The notes: a model not told the origin generated them from the sequence alone. A stretch of DNA of 64,000 nt from Enterococcus cecorum DSM 20682 = ATCC 43198 (GCF_000407565.1 NZ_ASWI01000003.1:62001-126000); one strand, 5' to 3'; positions 1 through 9,121 are shown, counted from the first letter of the stretch. Made by a program: numbers and translations.

Positions 1-1220
1 AACTGCTTTTGCCAATCTTCTTGTTTAAAGCTAGTCGTTTCTTCGCCATTAAAGAGAATTGAGCCTTGCTTAGGTGTTAAAAAGCCACTCATGACATTCA
101 TCAGCGTGGACTTCCCTGAACCACTCATCCCAATGACGCCAATTTTTTGGTAGCCACTTACTTGTAAATTCACTGGTTGTAAGCCTGAGCCTTGACCATA
201 ATCAAAGGACAGCTCACTTAAATCAAGCGTTGAGGATTCATTCCAAGGAGCAATGGCGATTTGTTCCACTTCATTTTCGGGTAATTCTAAAATTTCGCGA
301 ATCGCTGTCATTGCATTTTTTCCATCTAAAGTCGCATGATAATCACTTGAAAAATCTCGAACAGGCAAGAAATATTCTGGCGCTAAGATTAGAACCGTCA
401 ATGCTGGGAACAATAAGATTTCCGCATTTAACAAACGTAACCCTAAAAAGACCGCCACAATCGCTACTGATAATGTCGTAAAGAAATCTAAAGCAAAGGT
501 AGACAAAATCGCGATTCGTAATGTAGACATGGTCGCTTTCCGGAATTGTTCACTGGTCTGATAGATGCCTTTTTCATAAGACTTACTCATACCAAACAGT
601 TTCAACGTATCAATTCCCCGCAAAGAGTCAATAAAGTGATTCGACAAAATTTGGAAGGAACGATATTGACGGTCGGCCTTGGCTTGAGCAGCATATCCCA
701 ACACAATCATAAAGATAATAATCAATGGGAATACTAAAAGCAAAATCACACCGCTCACCCAGTCATAGTAAAAGACCACCACTAAAATCACCCAAGGCAC
801 AATCATCATATTCATCATCTTGGCTAAAATCAGATGAATATAATTTTCGACTTGACTGATACCATCTACGGTCATGGTCGTTACATTTCCCGTACCATGT
901 GCTTGAACCACGGTAGGACCAAGTTTAAAGATTTTTTGCAATAATTGGGTACGTAGCTTTTTGGCTTGTTCTTGCGCATAATTATCTAAAAGTCGTTCAC
1001 GCAAGTAAGTAATCACATGTCGAGCCATGAAAAATAGGAAAAAACCAAGCACGTAAAGTCCGACTTCTTTAAGTGTGTGACCTTCCCATAGATGAGTAAT
1101 CGCCGCACTTAACATCCATGCTTGGCCAATGATAAAGATTGCTTGCAAGAAAGCAAATCCTGCAAGCAACCCAAACATTTGTCTAATTTTTTCAAGGCGC
1201 ATAATTGCCTTATCTATCAT
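1..1220 (-). CDS. cydD: ABC transporter CydD, cytochrome bd assembly (C-terminus cut off by window edge)
   Basis: Exporter-type ABC half-transporter with an N-terminal membrane domain fused to an ATPase. CydDC exports thiols (cysteine, glutathione) and is needed to assemble cytochrome bd. About 406 codons are visible. The Walker A motif reads VIGMSGSGKS at about residues 362-371, in frame with the start. The gene leaves the window before the Walker B region, so its end is unseen. The ATG overlaps the cydB stop in an ATGA, which shows translational coupling and chooses the start. By the usual cydABCD order of Firmicutes the first ABC gene after cydB is called CydD (sometimes CydC); that name rests on order and not on a distinguishing motif. 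Confidence 0.85.
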   Translation of the reverse strand, partial: MIDKAIMRLEKIRQMFGLLAGFAFLQAIFIIGQAWMLSAAITHLWEGHTLKEVGLYVLGFFLFFMARHVITYLRERLLDNYAQEQAKKLRTQLLQKIFKLGPTVVQAHGTGNVTTMTVDGISQVENYIHLILAKMMNMMIVPWVILVVVFYYDWVSGVILLLVFPLIIIFMIVLGYAAQAKADRQYRSFQILSNHFIDSLRGIDTLKLFGMSKSYEKGIYQTSEQFRKATMSTLRIAILSTFALDFFTTLSVAIVAVFLGLRLLNAEILLFPALTVLILAPEYFLPVRDFSSDYHATLDGKNAMTAIREILELPENEVEQIAIAPWNESSTLDLSELSFDYGQGSGLQPVNLQVSGYQKIGVIGMSGSGKSTLMNVMSGFLTPKQGSILFNGEETTSFKQEDWQKQ

Positions 1221-2233
1221 TCTTCATACCCCGCTACATCAGCAGTCACACGTTTTCTGAAGATATAGTATGTCCAAGCAAAGTAAGCTAAGACAAATGG
1301 TAATAAAGTAATTGCGACAATACTCATAATCTTCAAGGTGTAAGGTGTTGAAGAGGCATTTTTAATCAATAAGTCGAATTTAGAACTGATTGAACTAATC
1401 ATCACACGTGGGAATAAACCAGTAAATAGTAAAGCCACTAGTGAGACTAAAGTTAAACCACTGGCTAAAAAGGCTGCTAATTCTTTTCCTTTTAAGACCG
1501 AAATATTTGCAAAAACCGTTAATAAGACGATTAACACCACTAAAGCTAAAGTTGTTGCAAAGTGTAGTTTAAAGAAGTCTGTTTGTAAGTATAAAAGAAT
1601 CGCAAATACGACTAAACCTGCGTAAAGCACATAGTATAATACTTTTGCATAATCGCGTGCACGATGACGGATTGGGCCATCTGTTTTTAGCGCGATATAG
1701 TTTAAGCCGTGTAAGTAGCAAAGTAAGGTTAAAGCGACCCCACCCACAATAGAGAAAATATTAAAGTAATCTGTAAAGTGAGCAGTCATATTTCCATTGG
1801 CATCTAAAGGCATTCCTTGAATCATACTGATAAAGATAATCCCAAAGAAGAATGGCACGATAAAACTACCAATCGTTAATGTCCAGTTCCAGAAATTCTT
1901 TTTACTTGGTTCGACTTTGTGACGGAATTCAAATGAAACCCCACGGATGATTAAACCAAATAAAATCGTGAACAATAGTAGGTAATAACCACTGAACAAT
2001 GAGGCATACCAGAAAGGAAATGACGCAAACATCGCTCCACCAGCAGTTATTAACCAAACTTCATTCCCATCCCAAACTGGGCCGATTGTCGCAACTAATT
2101 GATCTCTTTCTTTTTCATTTTTGGCTAATGTATGCATAGACATGCCCACACCATAGTCAAAACCTTCTAAAAAGAAATAACCTGAGAATAACACACCAAT
2201 TAAGAAGAACCATAAAAGTTGTAAATTATTCAT
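1217..2233 (-). CDS. cydB: Cytochrome bd quinol oxidase subunit II
   Basis: CydB of about 338 residues, a polytopic membrane protein that pairs with CydA to oxidise quinol and reduce oxygen at the cell membrane. The N-terminus MNNLQLLWFFLIGVLFSGYF and the EVWLITAGGAMFASFP stretch are typical of the family, and eight or more hydrophobic segments follow. A longer reading begins six codons earlier, but an AAGGAGGTG site lies 5-6 bases before the ATG at 2233, so the shorter start is chosen. That start overlaps the last codons of cydA, and the stop overlaps cydD, so cydA-B-D is a coupled operon. In enterococci cytochrome bd works only when haem is supplied (family knowledge). Confidence 0.95.
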   Translation of the reverse strand: MNNLQLLWFFLIGVLFSGYFFLEGFDYGVGMSMHTLAKNEKERDQLVATIGPVWDGNEVWLITAGGAMFASFPFWYASLFSGYYLLLFTILFGLIIRGVSFEFRHKVEPSKKNFWNWTLTIGSFIVPFFFGIIFISMIQGMPLDANGNMTAHFTDYFNIFSIVGGVALTLLCYLHGLNYIALKTDGPIRHRARDYAKVLYYVLYAGLVVFAILLYLQTDFFKLHFATTLALVVLIVLLTVFANISVLKGKELAAFLASGLTLVSLVALLFTGLFPRVMISSISSKFDLLIKNASSTPYTLKIMSIVAITLLPFVLAYFAWTYYIFRKRVTADVAGYEE

Positions 2234-3668
2234 GAACGGCACCTCCTTCAAATGGATCGACCGGACTTTCTACTGCGACTTCTTCTAATTCAGGACCTTT
2301 GCGCACTTCTTTGACCACTAAAGCCACCATCACAGCCGCTAATCCTGTAAATAGTAAGAAATAAATCGTATTAGAAATTAATAATGAAGTAGTAGATACA
2401 TTTGGTGACACACTATCCATGATGGTAAATAAACCATAAACTGTCCATGGATAACGACCTAATTCAGTAATTAACCAACCTGTTGTATTAGCTAAGAATG
2501 GCGCAAATGTGGTTAAAGCCATGACCCATACTAACCAACGTTTCTTAAATAAGCTTGGATCTGGTTTTCTTGTCATCACTAGGCCAACGATTGAAACTAA
2601 AAGCATCAATACGCCAAAGCCAGCCATCACACGGAAACTCCAGAACAAAGCATTTACTGGTGGGTAGAAGTTCAAATCTTCACCCGTTGATTTTTTGTAA
2701 GCTGCTACTTGATCTTTGAAATCTTTTTGGAATTGTTCGTTTAATTCGTTCATCCCTTTGATTTCTTTATTTGGGTTATTGAAAGCTAAAATCCCTAACA
2801 TGTAAGGCACTTTCACCCCAAAGACTTCTTGTTTTTTTAATTCATCTGCCCAGCCAACGATGGTCCAAGCATTGGTCTTTTCGTAAGCTCCTTCAGTGGC
2901 AGCCAATTTCATTGGTTGTGTTTCTACTAAGTCTTTCATTTGTAAGTCCCCAGCAAGTAACACGCCTAATGAACCGACTAAAGCAACGGTTAACCCTATA
3001 CGAATAGATTTGCGGTAGAAGTCTTTGAATTTGTCTGTAAGATTTTTGTTGCGTAATAATTGGAAAGCCGTTAATCCAGCAACAATAATCCCACCCATCG
3101 TAATCGCCGCAGCAATGACGTGTGAGTATTCATACCAAGTTTGTGGGTTTTTAATTAAAGCGAAGAAATCAGTCATTTCCGCGCGACCATTACGTAGTGC
3201 ATAGCCTGTTGGGTGTTGCATGAACGCGTTGGCAATTAAAATCCACAAGGCAGATAACATCGAACCTAATGTTACCAACCAAATAAAGACTACGTGAAGT
3301 TTAGGACTTACTCGCTTCCAAGTAAACATCCATAATCCTAAGAAAGTTGATTCCATAAAGAAAGCTAATAGAGCTTCAACAGCTAGCGGTGCACCGAAAA
3401 TATCACCAACGAATCGAGAATAATCTGACCAGTTCATCCCGAATTGGAATTCTTGAATAATACCAGTAACGACACCGACCGCAAAGCTTAGAAGAAAAAT
3501 ATTTCCCCAGAATTTAGCCATCTTTTTGTACATTTCGTCCTTTTTAACAACATACAGTGTTTCCATCACAGAAATTACTAAAGCGGTACCGATAGAAAAG
3601 GGTACGAAGAAATAGTGAAACACTGTTGTCATCGCAAATTGGAAACGTGCTAATGACACAATATCCAT
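2226..3668 (-). CDS. cydA: Cytochrome bd quinol oxidase subunit I
   Basis: CydA of 480 residues, the haem-carrying catalytic subunit. The sequence shows the conserved quinol-oxidase segment ELGRYPWTVYG in the C-terminal half, His residues in FHYFFVPFSIG near the N-terminus, GFGVLML, and a short Q-loop as usual for Firmicutes. The open frame continues 38 codons upstream, but that extension is not family-like. MDIVSLARFQFAMTTVFHYF is the normal N-terminus, and a GGAGG site sits 8 bases before this ATG. It is the first gene of the cyd operon, with a roughly 190-base leader between the likely promoter and the start. Confidence 0.95.
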   Translation of the reverse strand: MDIVSLARFQFAMTTVFHYFFVPFSIGTALVISVMETLYVVKKDEMYKKMAKFWGNIFLLSFAVGVVTGIIQEFQFGMNWSDYSRFVGDIFGAPLAVEALLAFFMESTFLGLWMFTWKRVSPKLHVVFIWLVTLGSMLSALWILIANAFMQHPTGYALRNGRAEMTDFFALIKNPQTWYEYSHVIAAAITMGGIIVAGLTAFQLLRNKNLTDKFKDFYRKSIRIGLTVALVGSLGVLLAGDLQMKDLVETQPMKLAATEGAYEKTNAWTIVGWADELKKQEVFGVKVPYMLGILAFNNPNKEIKGMNELNEQFQKDFKDQVAAYKKSTGEDLNFYPPVNALFWSFRVMAGFGVLMLLVSIVGLVMTRKPDPSLFKKRWLVWVMALTTFAPFLANTTGWLITELGRYPWTVYGLFTIMDSVSPNVSTTSLLISNTIYFLLFTGLAAVMVALVVKEVRKGPELEEVAVESPVDPFEGGAVHE

Positions 3669-3867
3669 TTCAAATCCTCCAATATAAAATGATTTGCTTG
3701 AAAACTTCAAGCAGTGACGAATAAAGCAAATCTCATCATCAGACGGACTTGCTACAAACAAACGGCTTTTCGCTGTACTCACTTATTTCAAACGGCTTAT
3801 CAGTGAAATCAACAAAAAGTTTGTCCGAGTGATAAAAATAATGAAAATACATTCACTCTATAGCTTT

Positions 3868-3895
3868 ATTGTATACTTTTTTCTTATATTTTCAA
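3868..3895 (-). promoter_or_regulatory. Probable promoter of the cydABD operon
   Basis: On the minus strand TTGAAA (3890-3895) is followed after 16 bases by TACAAT (3868-3873). Transcription would give a leader of about 190 bases before cydA. The leader contains a small perfect inverted repeat (GCTTGAA/TTCAAGC, about 3692-3708). I looked for a Rex-type TTGTGA...TCACAA operator and did not find a convincing one. The rest of 3900-4240 is AT-rich with no gene that I can see. Confidence 0.45.
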
Positions 3896-4243
3896 AGATT
3901 TTATTTCGCACTTTATCATAAGTTTTTATTGAAATATCAAATAAAAAGAACAATTGCTATGTAAAAATTTTATCATTTGACCCATTTTCATAAAAATACA
4001 AAACAAAAGATATTTTAATGTACGTTATCTATTTTTTAGTTAGAATAATTATAAATTTTATCAACCTATCAAATTTATCCCCATTTTTCAACTTTATGAA
4101 AATTTAAGATAACATTTATTTGTTTTTGAACAGAGATAAACATGTAGATATCAGTATTTAAATAGCAGCCAGGGCCATTCTGATGGGGCTTTTCTTATTA
4201 GGAGAGAATTTTTTCTACAATGTCTAGTTATTTCTCAAAAATT

Positions 4244-4357
4244 TGCTATAATGTGAGTGGAAGCAATCGTCCATTTTTGACGGGCGCATAATTATTTAGG
4301 CAAAATAGCCATTCTAACCGTAGCGAAAAAGTTAAGTTAGAGGAATGGCTATTTTTT
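4244..4357 (+). ncRNA. Candidate independent small RNA with its own promoter and terminator
   Basis: An extended -10 box TGCTATAAT (4244-4252) predicts a start near 4259. About 45 bases later a long hairpin begins: 17 bases at 4302-4318 pair with 4336-4352, and a T-run follows. No open reading frame of note lies inside, and the next gene (LysR) is on the other strand. This fits a ~99-nt stand-alone RNA. I do not recognise it as SRP, 6S or a known riboswitch class. Only the promoter and terminator are seen; function is unknown. Confidence 0.45.
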
Positions 4358-4376
4358 GATTTATTTTCCATACTTA

Positions 4377-4406
4377 CAAAAAACCAGAGAACAAGTCCCT
4401 GGTTTA
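4377..4406 (-). terminator. Terminator of the LysR regulator gene
   Basis: On the minus strand AAACCAGGGA/TCTCTGGTTT forms a hairpin followed by a T-run. It overlaps the TAA stop of the regulator. Confidence 0.7.
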
Positions 4407-5315
4407 TTTTGATTGATGAAAATGTTGTAAATAGTCTTTCAGTCGCGACAAAAAGCTTTCCGCCATATCTGAAAGGACACGGTCTTTTTGATGAATCGCA
4501 ATTAACTGACTTTTCGGCGCATTGGCTAGCGGAATCAGTAAAATCCCCTGGGAAGGCCCATCTTCAACCAAGCCAGAGCCAGAACCATAGGCATTTGTTC
4601 GTGTTAAGATACCGGTTAATGTCGCACGGTCAGAAGCATGAATGACCTGCACCACCTCTGGAAAATCCAATAAATCCTCTGAAAAATAAGTATAATGGTC
4701 ACTTTCTTGTGAGAAACGAATTTGCGGATAAGGCATTAAATCATCTAAGGTAATCTCTGCTTTGGTCGCTAAAGGATGATTTTCACCTAAAAAGATATGC
4801 GTTTGAAACTCATGCAACACCTCATAAGTCAGTTCACTAGCCTTAAACATTCGCTCTAAAGCCACTTTATTGGAAGCATTCAGATATAAAATGCCTAATT
4901 CGCTACGATATTCTTCCACATCTTTAATCACGCTTAAGGTCGTATTTTCGTAAATACGGAAAGATTCACACTCTGGAAAATCCTGAATCATCTCGCTTAG
5001 AATAATAGATAAGAAATCATAGTGCTGACTGGCAATCGAAAAATGCTTGGTATGATCGCTTTTCGTGGCGTAACGATTTTCAAGCAACTCCACTTGCGAT
5101 AAAATTTGTTGCGCATATTGGAAAAAATCGCTACCTTCTTTAGTCAGATAGGCCCCTTGACTCGTGCGTTCAAATAGCTGCACATTTAATTCTTGTTCTA
5201 ATTCTTTAATCGCATGGGACAGACTCGGTTGCGAAACATAGAGTTTTTTGGCTGCTTCTCGAAAACTCCCATTATTCGCAATCGCCGTCACATAACGCAT
5301 TTGTTGAATATTCAT
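4404..5315 (-). CDS. LysR-family regulator, CpsY/MtaR (MetR-like) type
   Basis: LysR-type regulator of 303 residues. A winged HTH occupies about residues 1-60 (MNIQQMRYVTAIANNGSFRE, VSQPSLSHAIKELE), and a substrate-binding-like effector domain occupies about 90-300. The SIASQHYDFL segment after the hinge and the YGSGSGL motif near residue 250 are what I associate with streptococcal CpsY/MtaR, which controls methionine supply and surface adaptation. That subfamily call is from memory of the family. It is monocistronic, with its own terminator. Targets cannot be told from this window, because the neighbours (cyd, gor) are not methionine genes. Confidence 0.8.
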   Translation of the reverse strand: MNIQQMRYVTAIANNGSFREAAKKLYVSQPSLSHAIKELEQELNVQLFERTSQGAYLTKEGSDFFQYAQQILSQVELLENRYATKSDHTKHFSIASQHYDFLSIILSEMIQDFPECESFRIYENTTLSVIKDVEEYRSELGILYLNASNKVALERMFKASELTYEVLHEFQTHIFLGENHPLATKAEITLDDLMPYPQIRFSQESDHYTYFSEDLLDFPEVVQVIHASDRATLTGILTRTNAYGSGSGLVEDGPSQGILLIPLANAPKSQLIAIHQKDRVLSDMAESFLSRLKDYLQHFHQSK

Positions 5316-5427
5316 CCTAAAACCACCTTTTTACCTTCCTTTTTTCCCATTATACCTGTTTATCTGCTCGTTTGTGAACCACTTCTAGACTTTCATTTGA
5401 TAGCCTTTATCTATCACGCTTCGTAAC

Positions 5428-5577
5428 TCGCGTCTAAGCAAGCTACCCCATAATCTTTATTAATCCGTGTTCACCGAGTAGCTCCTGTGCATCTAAGCCG
5501 GCCTGTCTTGGAAAATCTTAAAAAATATGGATTTTCCTGACATTCCGGAAAACTTAGCTTTATCAGTATCAATCAAC
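5428..5577. repeat. Degenerate copies of a hairpin repeat upstream of the LysR gene
   Basis: Two parts belong to the repeat family described at 5578-5692. At 5428-5456 the sequence gtctaagcaagctacccc resembles the end signature of the full copies (CAAGCTACC then CA.ATC.TT). At about 5500-5552 a separate hairpin pairs GGAAAATC with GATTTTCC, flanked by TGTC/GACA and CCGG/CCGG. No gene is visible between 5316 and 5690. Confidence 0.45.
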
Positions 5578-5692
5578 TAAATACTCGGAAAATTCACCCT
5601 CCTGCTTAAGAAAATCTCCTTTCATCCGATTTTCTTAGCAGAAGGTAATACATGAATTTTCTCGTATTTGCCCAAGCTACCTCACATCCTTT
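5578..5692 (-). repeat. Dispersed hairpin repeat, copy 1 (3' flank of gor)
   Basis: A nested palindrome starts at the gor stop codon. Read on the minus strand it has an end signature (AGGATGTGAGGTAGCTTGG), an AAATAC/GTATTT arm, a GAAAATTC/GAATTTTC arm and an inner stem ending AAGAAAATC/GATTTTCTT. The same layout recurs behind radA (about 39520-39655) with different but still pairing stem bases. It could be a REP/MITE-like element or a 3'-UTR structure. Confidence 0.7.
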
Positions 5693-7043
5693 ATTTCATC
5701 GTGACGAATTCTTCGGCGCCGGTTGGGTGGATGGCTACGGTGTTGTCAAAATCGGCTTTGGTTGCGCCCATTTTAATCGCCACCGCAAATCCTTGAAGCA
5801 TTTCATCAACACCTACGCCAATGCCATGAAGTCCGATAATTTTTTCTTCTTTACCTAAGCAGACTAGTTTCATCACAGATTTTTCGCGGAAGTCGCTTAA
5901 CGCATAATGCATCGGTGTGAAAGTAGAGCGATACACTTTGATATTTTTGGCACCATATTTTTCAATGGCTGCTTCTTCACTATCGCCAATTGTTGCAATA
6001 GCTGGATGCGTGAAAATCACAGTTGGTACTAAATTGTAATCTAAATGGGCATCGGTTTGACCATTGAATAAACGCTCAGACAATCGACGTCCAGCCGCAA
6101 TTGCCACTGGGGTTAATTCTAGTTTGCCAATCACATCGCCCACCGCAAAAATATGATCCACACTTGTCTTTTGATATTTATCCACTGCAATAAAACCCCG
6201 GTCATCCAGCTTGACATCCGTATTTTCCAAACCAATCTTTTCCACATTTGGCACGCGTCCTCCGGCAAACAATACATAATCTGTCGCAATAACCGCACCA
6301 TTTTCAAAAGTCACTTCATAACCGCTAGCTGTCTTTTCGATTTTGGCTGGTACATGATTGGCCTTAGTCGTAATGCCGCGCGCTTGATATAAATTCACTA
6401 AAGATTCGATTATTTGGGTGTCAAACTGGCGCAATGGTCGTGCTTTGCGATACGCCCAAGTCACCTGTGAACCTAAACCATGCATCACACCTGCTAATTC
6501 TGCCGCAATATAACCAGCCCCTAAAATCAAAACATGCTTAGGTAACTCCGTCAAAGCAAAGAAATCATCGGAGTTTTTCGCATATTCGCCACCAGGAATT
6601 GCTAATGGCATCGGTCTAGCTCCGGTCGCAATCAAAATGTTTTTCCCATAAAATTGTTGGTTGTCCACAGAAATCACATGGTTATCCACAAATTGTGCAT
6701 AACCGTGGATAACTTCAACTTTATTGCTATCAAGGCCTCTTTGGTACGCACCATGTAGAAATTCAATATAATTCTCACGGTTTTCCACAAGTTTTGCGAA
6801 ATCAAACTTATCCACATGTGCATAAATGCCGTAGCCCGCCGCTTCTTTTTCCACAGCTTCAATCACATGACTCGCTTGCCACATCACTTTTTTAGGGACA
6901 CAGCCGACATTCACACAGGTCCCCCCTAGATGACGACCTTCAATCAATAACACTTTGGCGCCACGCATCGCAGCTCGATTCGCAGAGGCAATTCCACCAC
7001 TCCCGCCACCAATAACAATATAATCATAAGTTGGTATACTCAT
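5691..7043 (-). CDS. gor: Glutathione-disulfide reductase
   Basis: FAD-dependent pyridine nucleotide-disulfide oxidoreductase of 450 residues that reduces glutathione disulfide with NADPH. FAD-binding GGGSGG is at about residues 12-17. The redox-active pair Cys43 and Cys48 lies in [14 protein letters not shown] second nucleotide-binding motif GAGYIAAE is near the middle, and the catalytic HPTGAEE lies near residue 439, supplied to the partner subunit in the dimer. Length is normal. The ATG follows a weak purine-rich site. An extended -10 (TGTTATACT) lies about 60 bases upstream. The gene is divergent from the HAD hydrolase, and its stop abuts the hairpin repeat. Confidence 0.93.
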   Translation of the reverse strand: MSIPTYDYIVIGGGSGGIASANRAAMRGAKVLLIEGRHLGGTCVNVGCVPKKVMWQASHVIEAVEKEAAGYGIYAHVDKFDFAKLVENRENYIEFLHGAYQRGLDSNKVEVIHGYAQFVDNHVISVDNQQFYGKNILIATGARPMPLAIPGGEYAKNSDDFFALTELPKHVLILGAGYIAAELAGVMHGLGSQVTWAYRKARPLRQFDTQIIESLVNLYQARGITTKANHVPAKIEKTASGYEVTFENGAVIATDYVLFAGGRVPNVEKIGLENTDVKLDDRGFIAVDKYQKTSVDHIFAVGDVIGKLELTPVAIAAGRRLSERLFNGQTDAHLDYNLVPTVIFTHPAIATIGDSEEAAIEKYGAKNIKVYRSTFTPMHYALSDFREKSVMKLVCLGKEEKIIGLHGIGVGVDEMLQGFAVAIKMGATKADFDNTVAIHPTGAEEFVTMK

Positions 7044-7277
7044 TTACATCACCTTAAAAAATTATTTTCAACACTTTTTGGTTGAATATTTGCTTTGAGT
7101 ATAACATAACCACAAAAAATCCCCAAAATATCTGCCATTGGCGAAACAACATTTACAAATTGCATATATTTTTTGCTATTATTTTGTAAATACTATTTGA
7201 ATTCCACTGTAAACGCTTATCAATTCACACACCTTTTGATACGATAAAGATAAGAAAACAACAAAGGAAGAGGTACT

Positions 7278-8117
7278 ATGTCAAAAATTATTTTTCTCGA
7301 TGTTGATGGGACTTTAGTCGATTATGATAACACGTTGCCTGAATCTGCCAAACTGGCTATTCAAAAGGCACGGGCAAATGGGCATCTAGTTTACGCATGC
7401 ACTGGGCGAAGTAAAGCGGAAATGCCCGATTATATTTTAAATATCGGACTGGATGGGATGATTGGGGGCAACGGGGCCTATGTCGAACATGACGGCAAGG
7501 TGATTATGCATCAAATGTTGTCTGCCAAAGATGTCCGTGAAATTGTCGATTGGTTGCATGAGCGGCAATTAGAATTTTACATCGAGAGCAATAACGGGCT
7601 TTTTGCGAGTGAAAACTTTCGTGAAGTGGCGCGTCCAGTCATGAAAAAATACGCACTGAAAAAAGGAAAAAAGCTAGAAGAAGTAAAAGATCAAGAAGTA
7701 GAAGACGTGCTACATGGCGTCGTTTTCGGTGGGGAGCTGTATCGGGATGATGTGAATAAAATCAGCTTTGTCCTCAACTCTTATGAAGACCATGAAGCAA
7801 GCAAACAAGCCTTTGCGCATCTAAAAGCTGGCACATGGGGTGGTGTTGGCGAAACAGCCTTGTTTGGTGATTTAGGTGTGAAAGACATTACCAAAGCGCA
7901 TGCCATTGATATTTTACTTGACCATCTGCACGCTTCAAAGATAGATACGATTGCCTTTGGAGATGCGAAGGTCGATATTCCGATGCTTGAATATTGCCAA
8001 GTCGGTGTCGCAATGGGCAATGGTGGCGAAGAAATCAAAGCTATGGCCGATTTTATTACCGATGCAGTAGAAGACGATGGACTTGCCCATGCTTTTGAAA
8101 AATTAGGTTTAATCTAA
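7278..8117 (+). CDS. Cof-type HAD-superfamily phosphatase
   Basis: Protein of 279 residues in the Cof (IIB) subfamily of HAD hydrolases. Motif I is FLDVDGTL with nucleophile Asp8 and Asp10. A Thr/Gly-rich ACTGRS forms motif II at about residue 42. The C-terminal GDAKVDIPML is motif IV with metal-binding aspartates. These enzymes dephosphorylate sugar phosphates or nucleotide cofactors; the substrate cannot be read from sequence. An AGGAAGAGG site precedes the ATG. It is monocistronic and ends at a strong bidirectional terminator. A weak cre-like sequence (12 of 14 positions) lies at 7208-7221. Confidence 0.85.
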   Translation: MSKIIFLDVDGTLVDYDNTLPESAKLAIQKARANGHLVYACTGRSKAEMPDYILNIGLDGMIGGNGAYVEHDGKVIMHQMLSAKDVREIVDWLHERQLEFYIESNNGLFASENFREVARPVMKKYALKKGKKLEEVKDQEVEDVLHGVVFGGELYRDDVNKISFVLNSYEDHEASKQAFAHLKAGTWGGVGETALFGDLGVKDITKAHAIDILLDHLHASKIDTIAFGDAKVDIPMLEYCQVGVAMGNGGEEIKAMADFITDAVEDDGLAHAFEKLGLI

Positions 8118-8120
8118 CAA

Positions 8121-8160
8121 AAAAAATGCTCAGCCTTGAAAATGAGGTTGAGCATTTTTT
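8121..8160. terminator. Bidirectional terminator between the HAD gene and the small minus-strand ORF
   Basis: AAAAAATGCTCA.CCT pairs with AGG.TGAGCATTTTTT across an 8-base loop, with A-run before and T-run after. Confidence 0.85.
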
Positions 8161-8163
8161 GCC

Positions 8164-8406
8164 TTAATATTGTGCTTGAATTGTGACTTGATTTTGCTTT
8201 AAGCCTGTTTTTTTGAAAAAGTCCTGAATAAAAAGTTGCGAATGTGTATAAGAACTTTCTGCATCTGTTAAGGTCAGTACGTAAAACTTATCATAGGGAT
8301 TCATCCAGACCCCAAAATTCTTCAAAGCCACGATGTCGATATTGGGTGCATCTGCGGTTAATTCGATTTTGTATTGGCGAATATTATGCATATTGTTGAA
8401 ATTCAT
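8164..8406 (-). CDS. Small conserved-looking protein of unknown function
   Basis: Open frame of 80 residues starting MNFNNMHNIRQYKIEL. I do not recognise the family. It has no membrane segment or signal peptide; it is mixed charged with a probable beta-alpha composition. A GAGG site lies 6 bases before the ATG. The stop falls just inside the shared terminator at 8121-8160, as expected of a real minus-strand gene. Confidence 0.55.
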   Translation of the reverse strand: MNFNNMHNIRQYKIELTADAPNIDIVALKNFGVWMNPYDKFYVLTLTDAESSYTHSQLFIQDFFKKTGLKQNQVTIQAQY

Positions 8407-8480
8407 TGCCTGCCTCGATTCTATGGTTTATTTGTTTATATGATAATACTTTCACAAAAAGAAAGCTATTTTCTGAAGTA

Positions 8481-8759
8481 TCAATCAAATAAATCATCAT
8501 GTTTACCCGTTCTAGTTAACACCAAAGTTATACTTTCTTTCTCTATTTTATAAATCAAAAGCCAATCATCTTCAATATGTAGCTCTCTATATCCTTGCCA
8601 ATTTCCTTTTAGCGAATGGTCCTTATAGACTGTCTTTAACTTATAAGTATCCTTTGAAATAATGCATTCGACAGCAACTTTAACTTTAGTAATATCATAG
8701 TGCTTCTTTTTGTATCTTTTCAAGTCTCTTTTAAATGCAGGAGTTTGCCTAATCTTCAT
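8481..8759 (-). CDS. YafQ-family mRNA interferase toxin
   Basis: RelE-superfamily toxin of 92 residues. Family catalytic features are visible: the first His in YKDHSLKG, the second His and Asp in YRELHIEDDW, and the C-terminal TGKHDDLF with the third His and terminal Phe. YafQ toxins cut mRNA on the ribosome. The start overlaps the antitoxin stop by 11 bases, so the two are co-translated. All catalytic positions are present, so the toxin looks functional. Confidence 0.88.
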   Translation of the reverse strand: MKIRQTPAFKRDLKRYKKKHYDITKVKVAVECIISKDTYKLKTVYKDHSLKGNWQGYRELHIEDDWLLIYKIEKESITLVLTRTGKHDDLFD

Positions 8760-8940
8760 TGATACTCTGCCACCATTCTTCTACACTATCAAACGCTTCT
8801 GTATTTCCGCTTTCTACGTCTAACCGTGCTTTGATGTTTTCTAAATCTTTTAGTGTATAGATATATTCAATAATTAAGTCAAGTTCTTCAGCATTGAGAC
8901 CATTAATCATCCTAGTTAATTCATCCACTTTTGCAGACAT
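8749..8940 (-). CDS. Antitoxin partner of the YafQ-type toxin
   Basis: Small acidic protein of 63 residues ending WWQSINED, directly upstream of the toxin and overlapping it. The N-terminus is helical (MSAKVDELTRMINGLNAEEL). It is not an obvious RelB/DinJ by eye; the role is inferred from position. Two ATGs lie two codons apart; the GGAG site is 9 bases from the one at 8940 and too close to the one at 8946, so the inner start is chosen. Confidence 0.75.
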   Translation of the reverse strand: MSAKVDELTRMINGLNAEELDLIIEYIYTLKDLENIKARLDVESGNTEAFDSVEEWWQSINED

Positions 8941-9079
8941 TTTCATCGCTCCATTCTTTTAATAAAAAAGCTGATTTCAATTATAATATATCATTCATTG
9001 TGATAAAAGTGAATGAATTAGTATGAAACTACAAATGAAAACAGAGATTATTCTTTATTTAGTTTATTCACAAAGAGTT

Positions 9080-9121
9080 AAAAATGTGTAGCAAGAATAT
9101 TTCACCTTACTACACATTTTT
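9080..9121. terminator. Terminator behind the ABC exporter operon
   Basis: AAAATGTGTAG pairs with CTACACATTTT around an 18-base loop, with A and T runs on the two sides. It lies just after the permease stop. Confidence 0.75.

Noticed and set aside
3669-3900. Rex or cre operator in the cyd leader
   Set aside because: No TTGTGA...TCACAA or cre match of useful quality was found.
7208-7221. cre-like TGTAAACGCTTATC before the HAD phosphatase
   Set aside because: Only 12 of 14 positions fit and the last two, normally conserved, are wrong; recorded as weak only.
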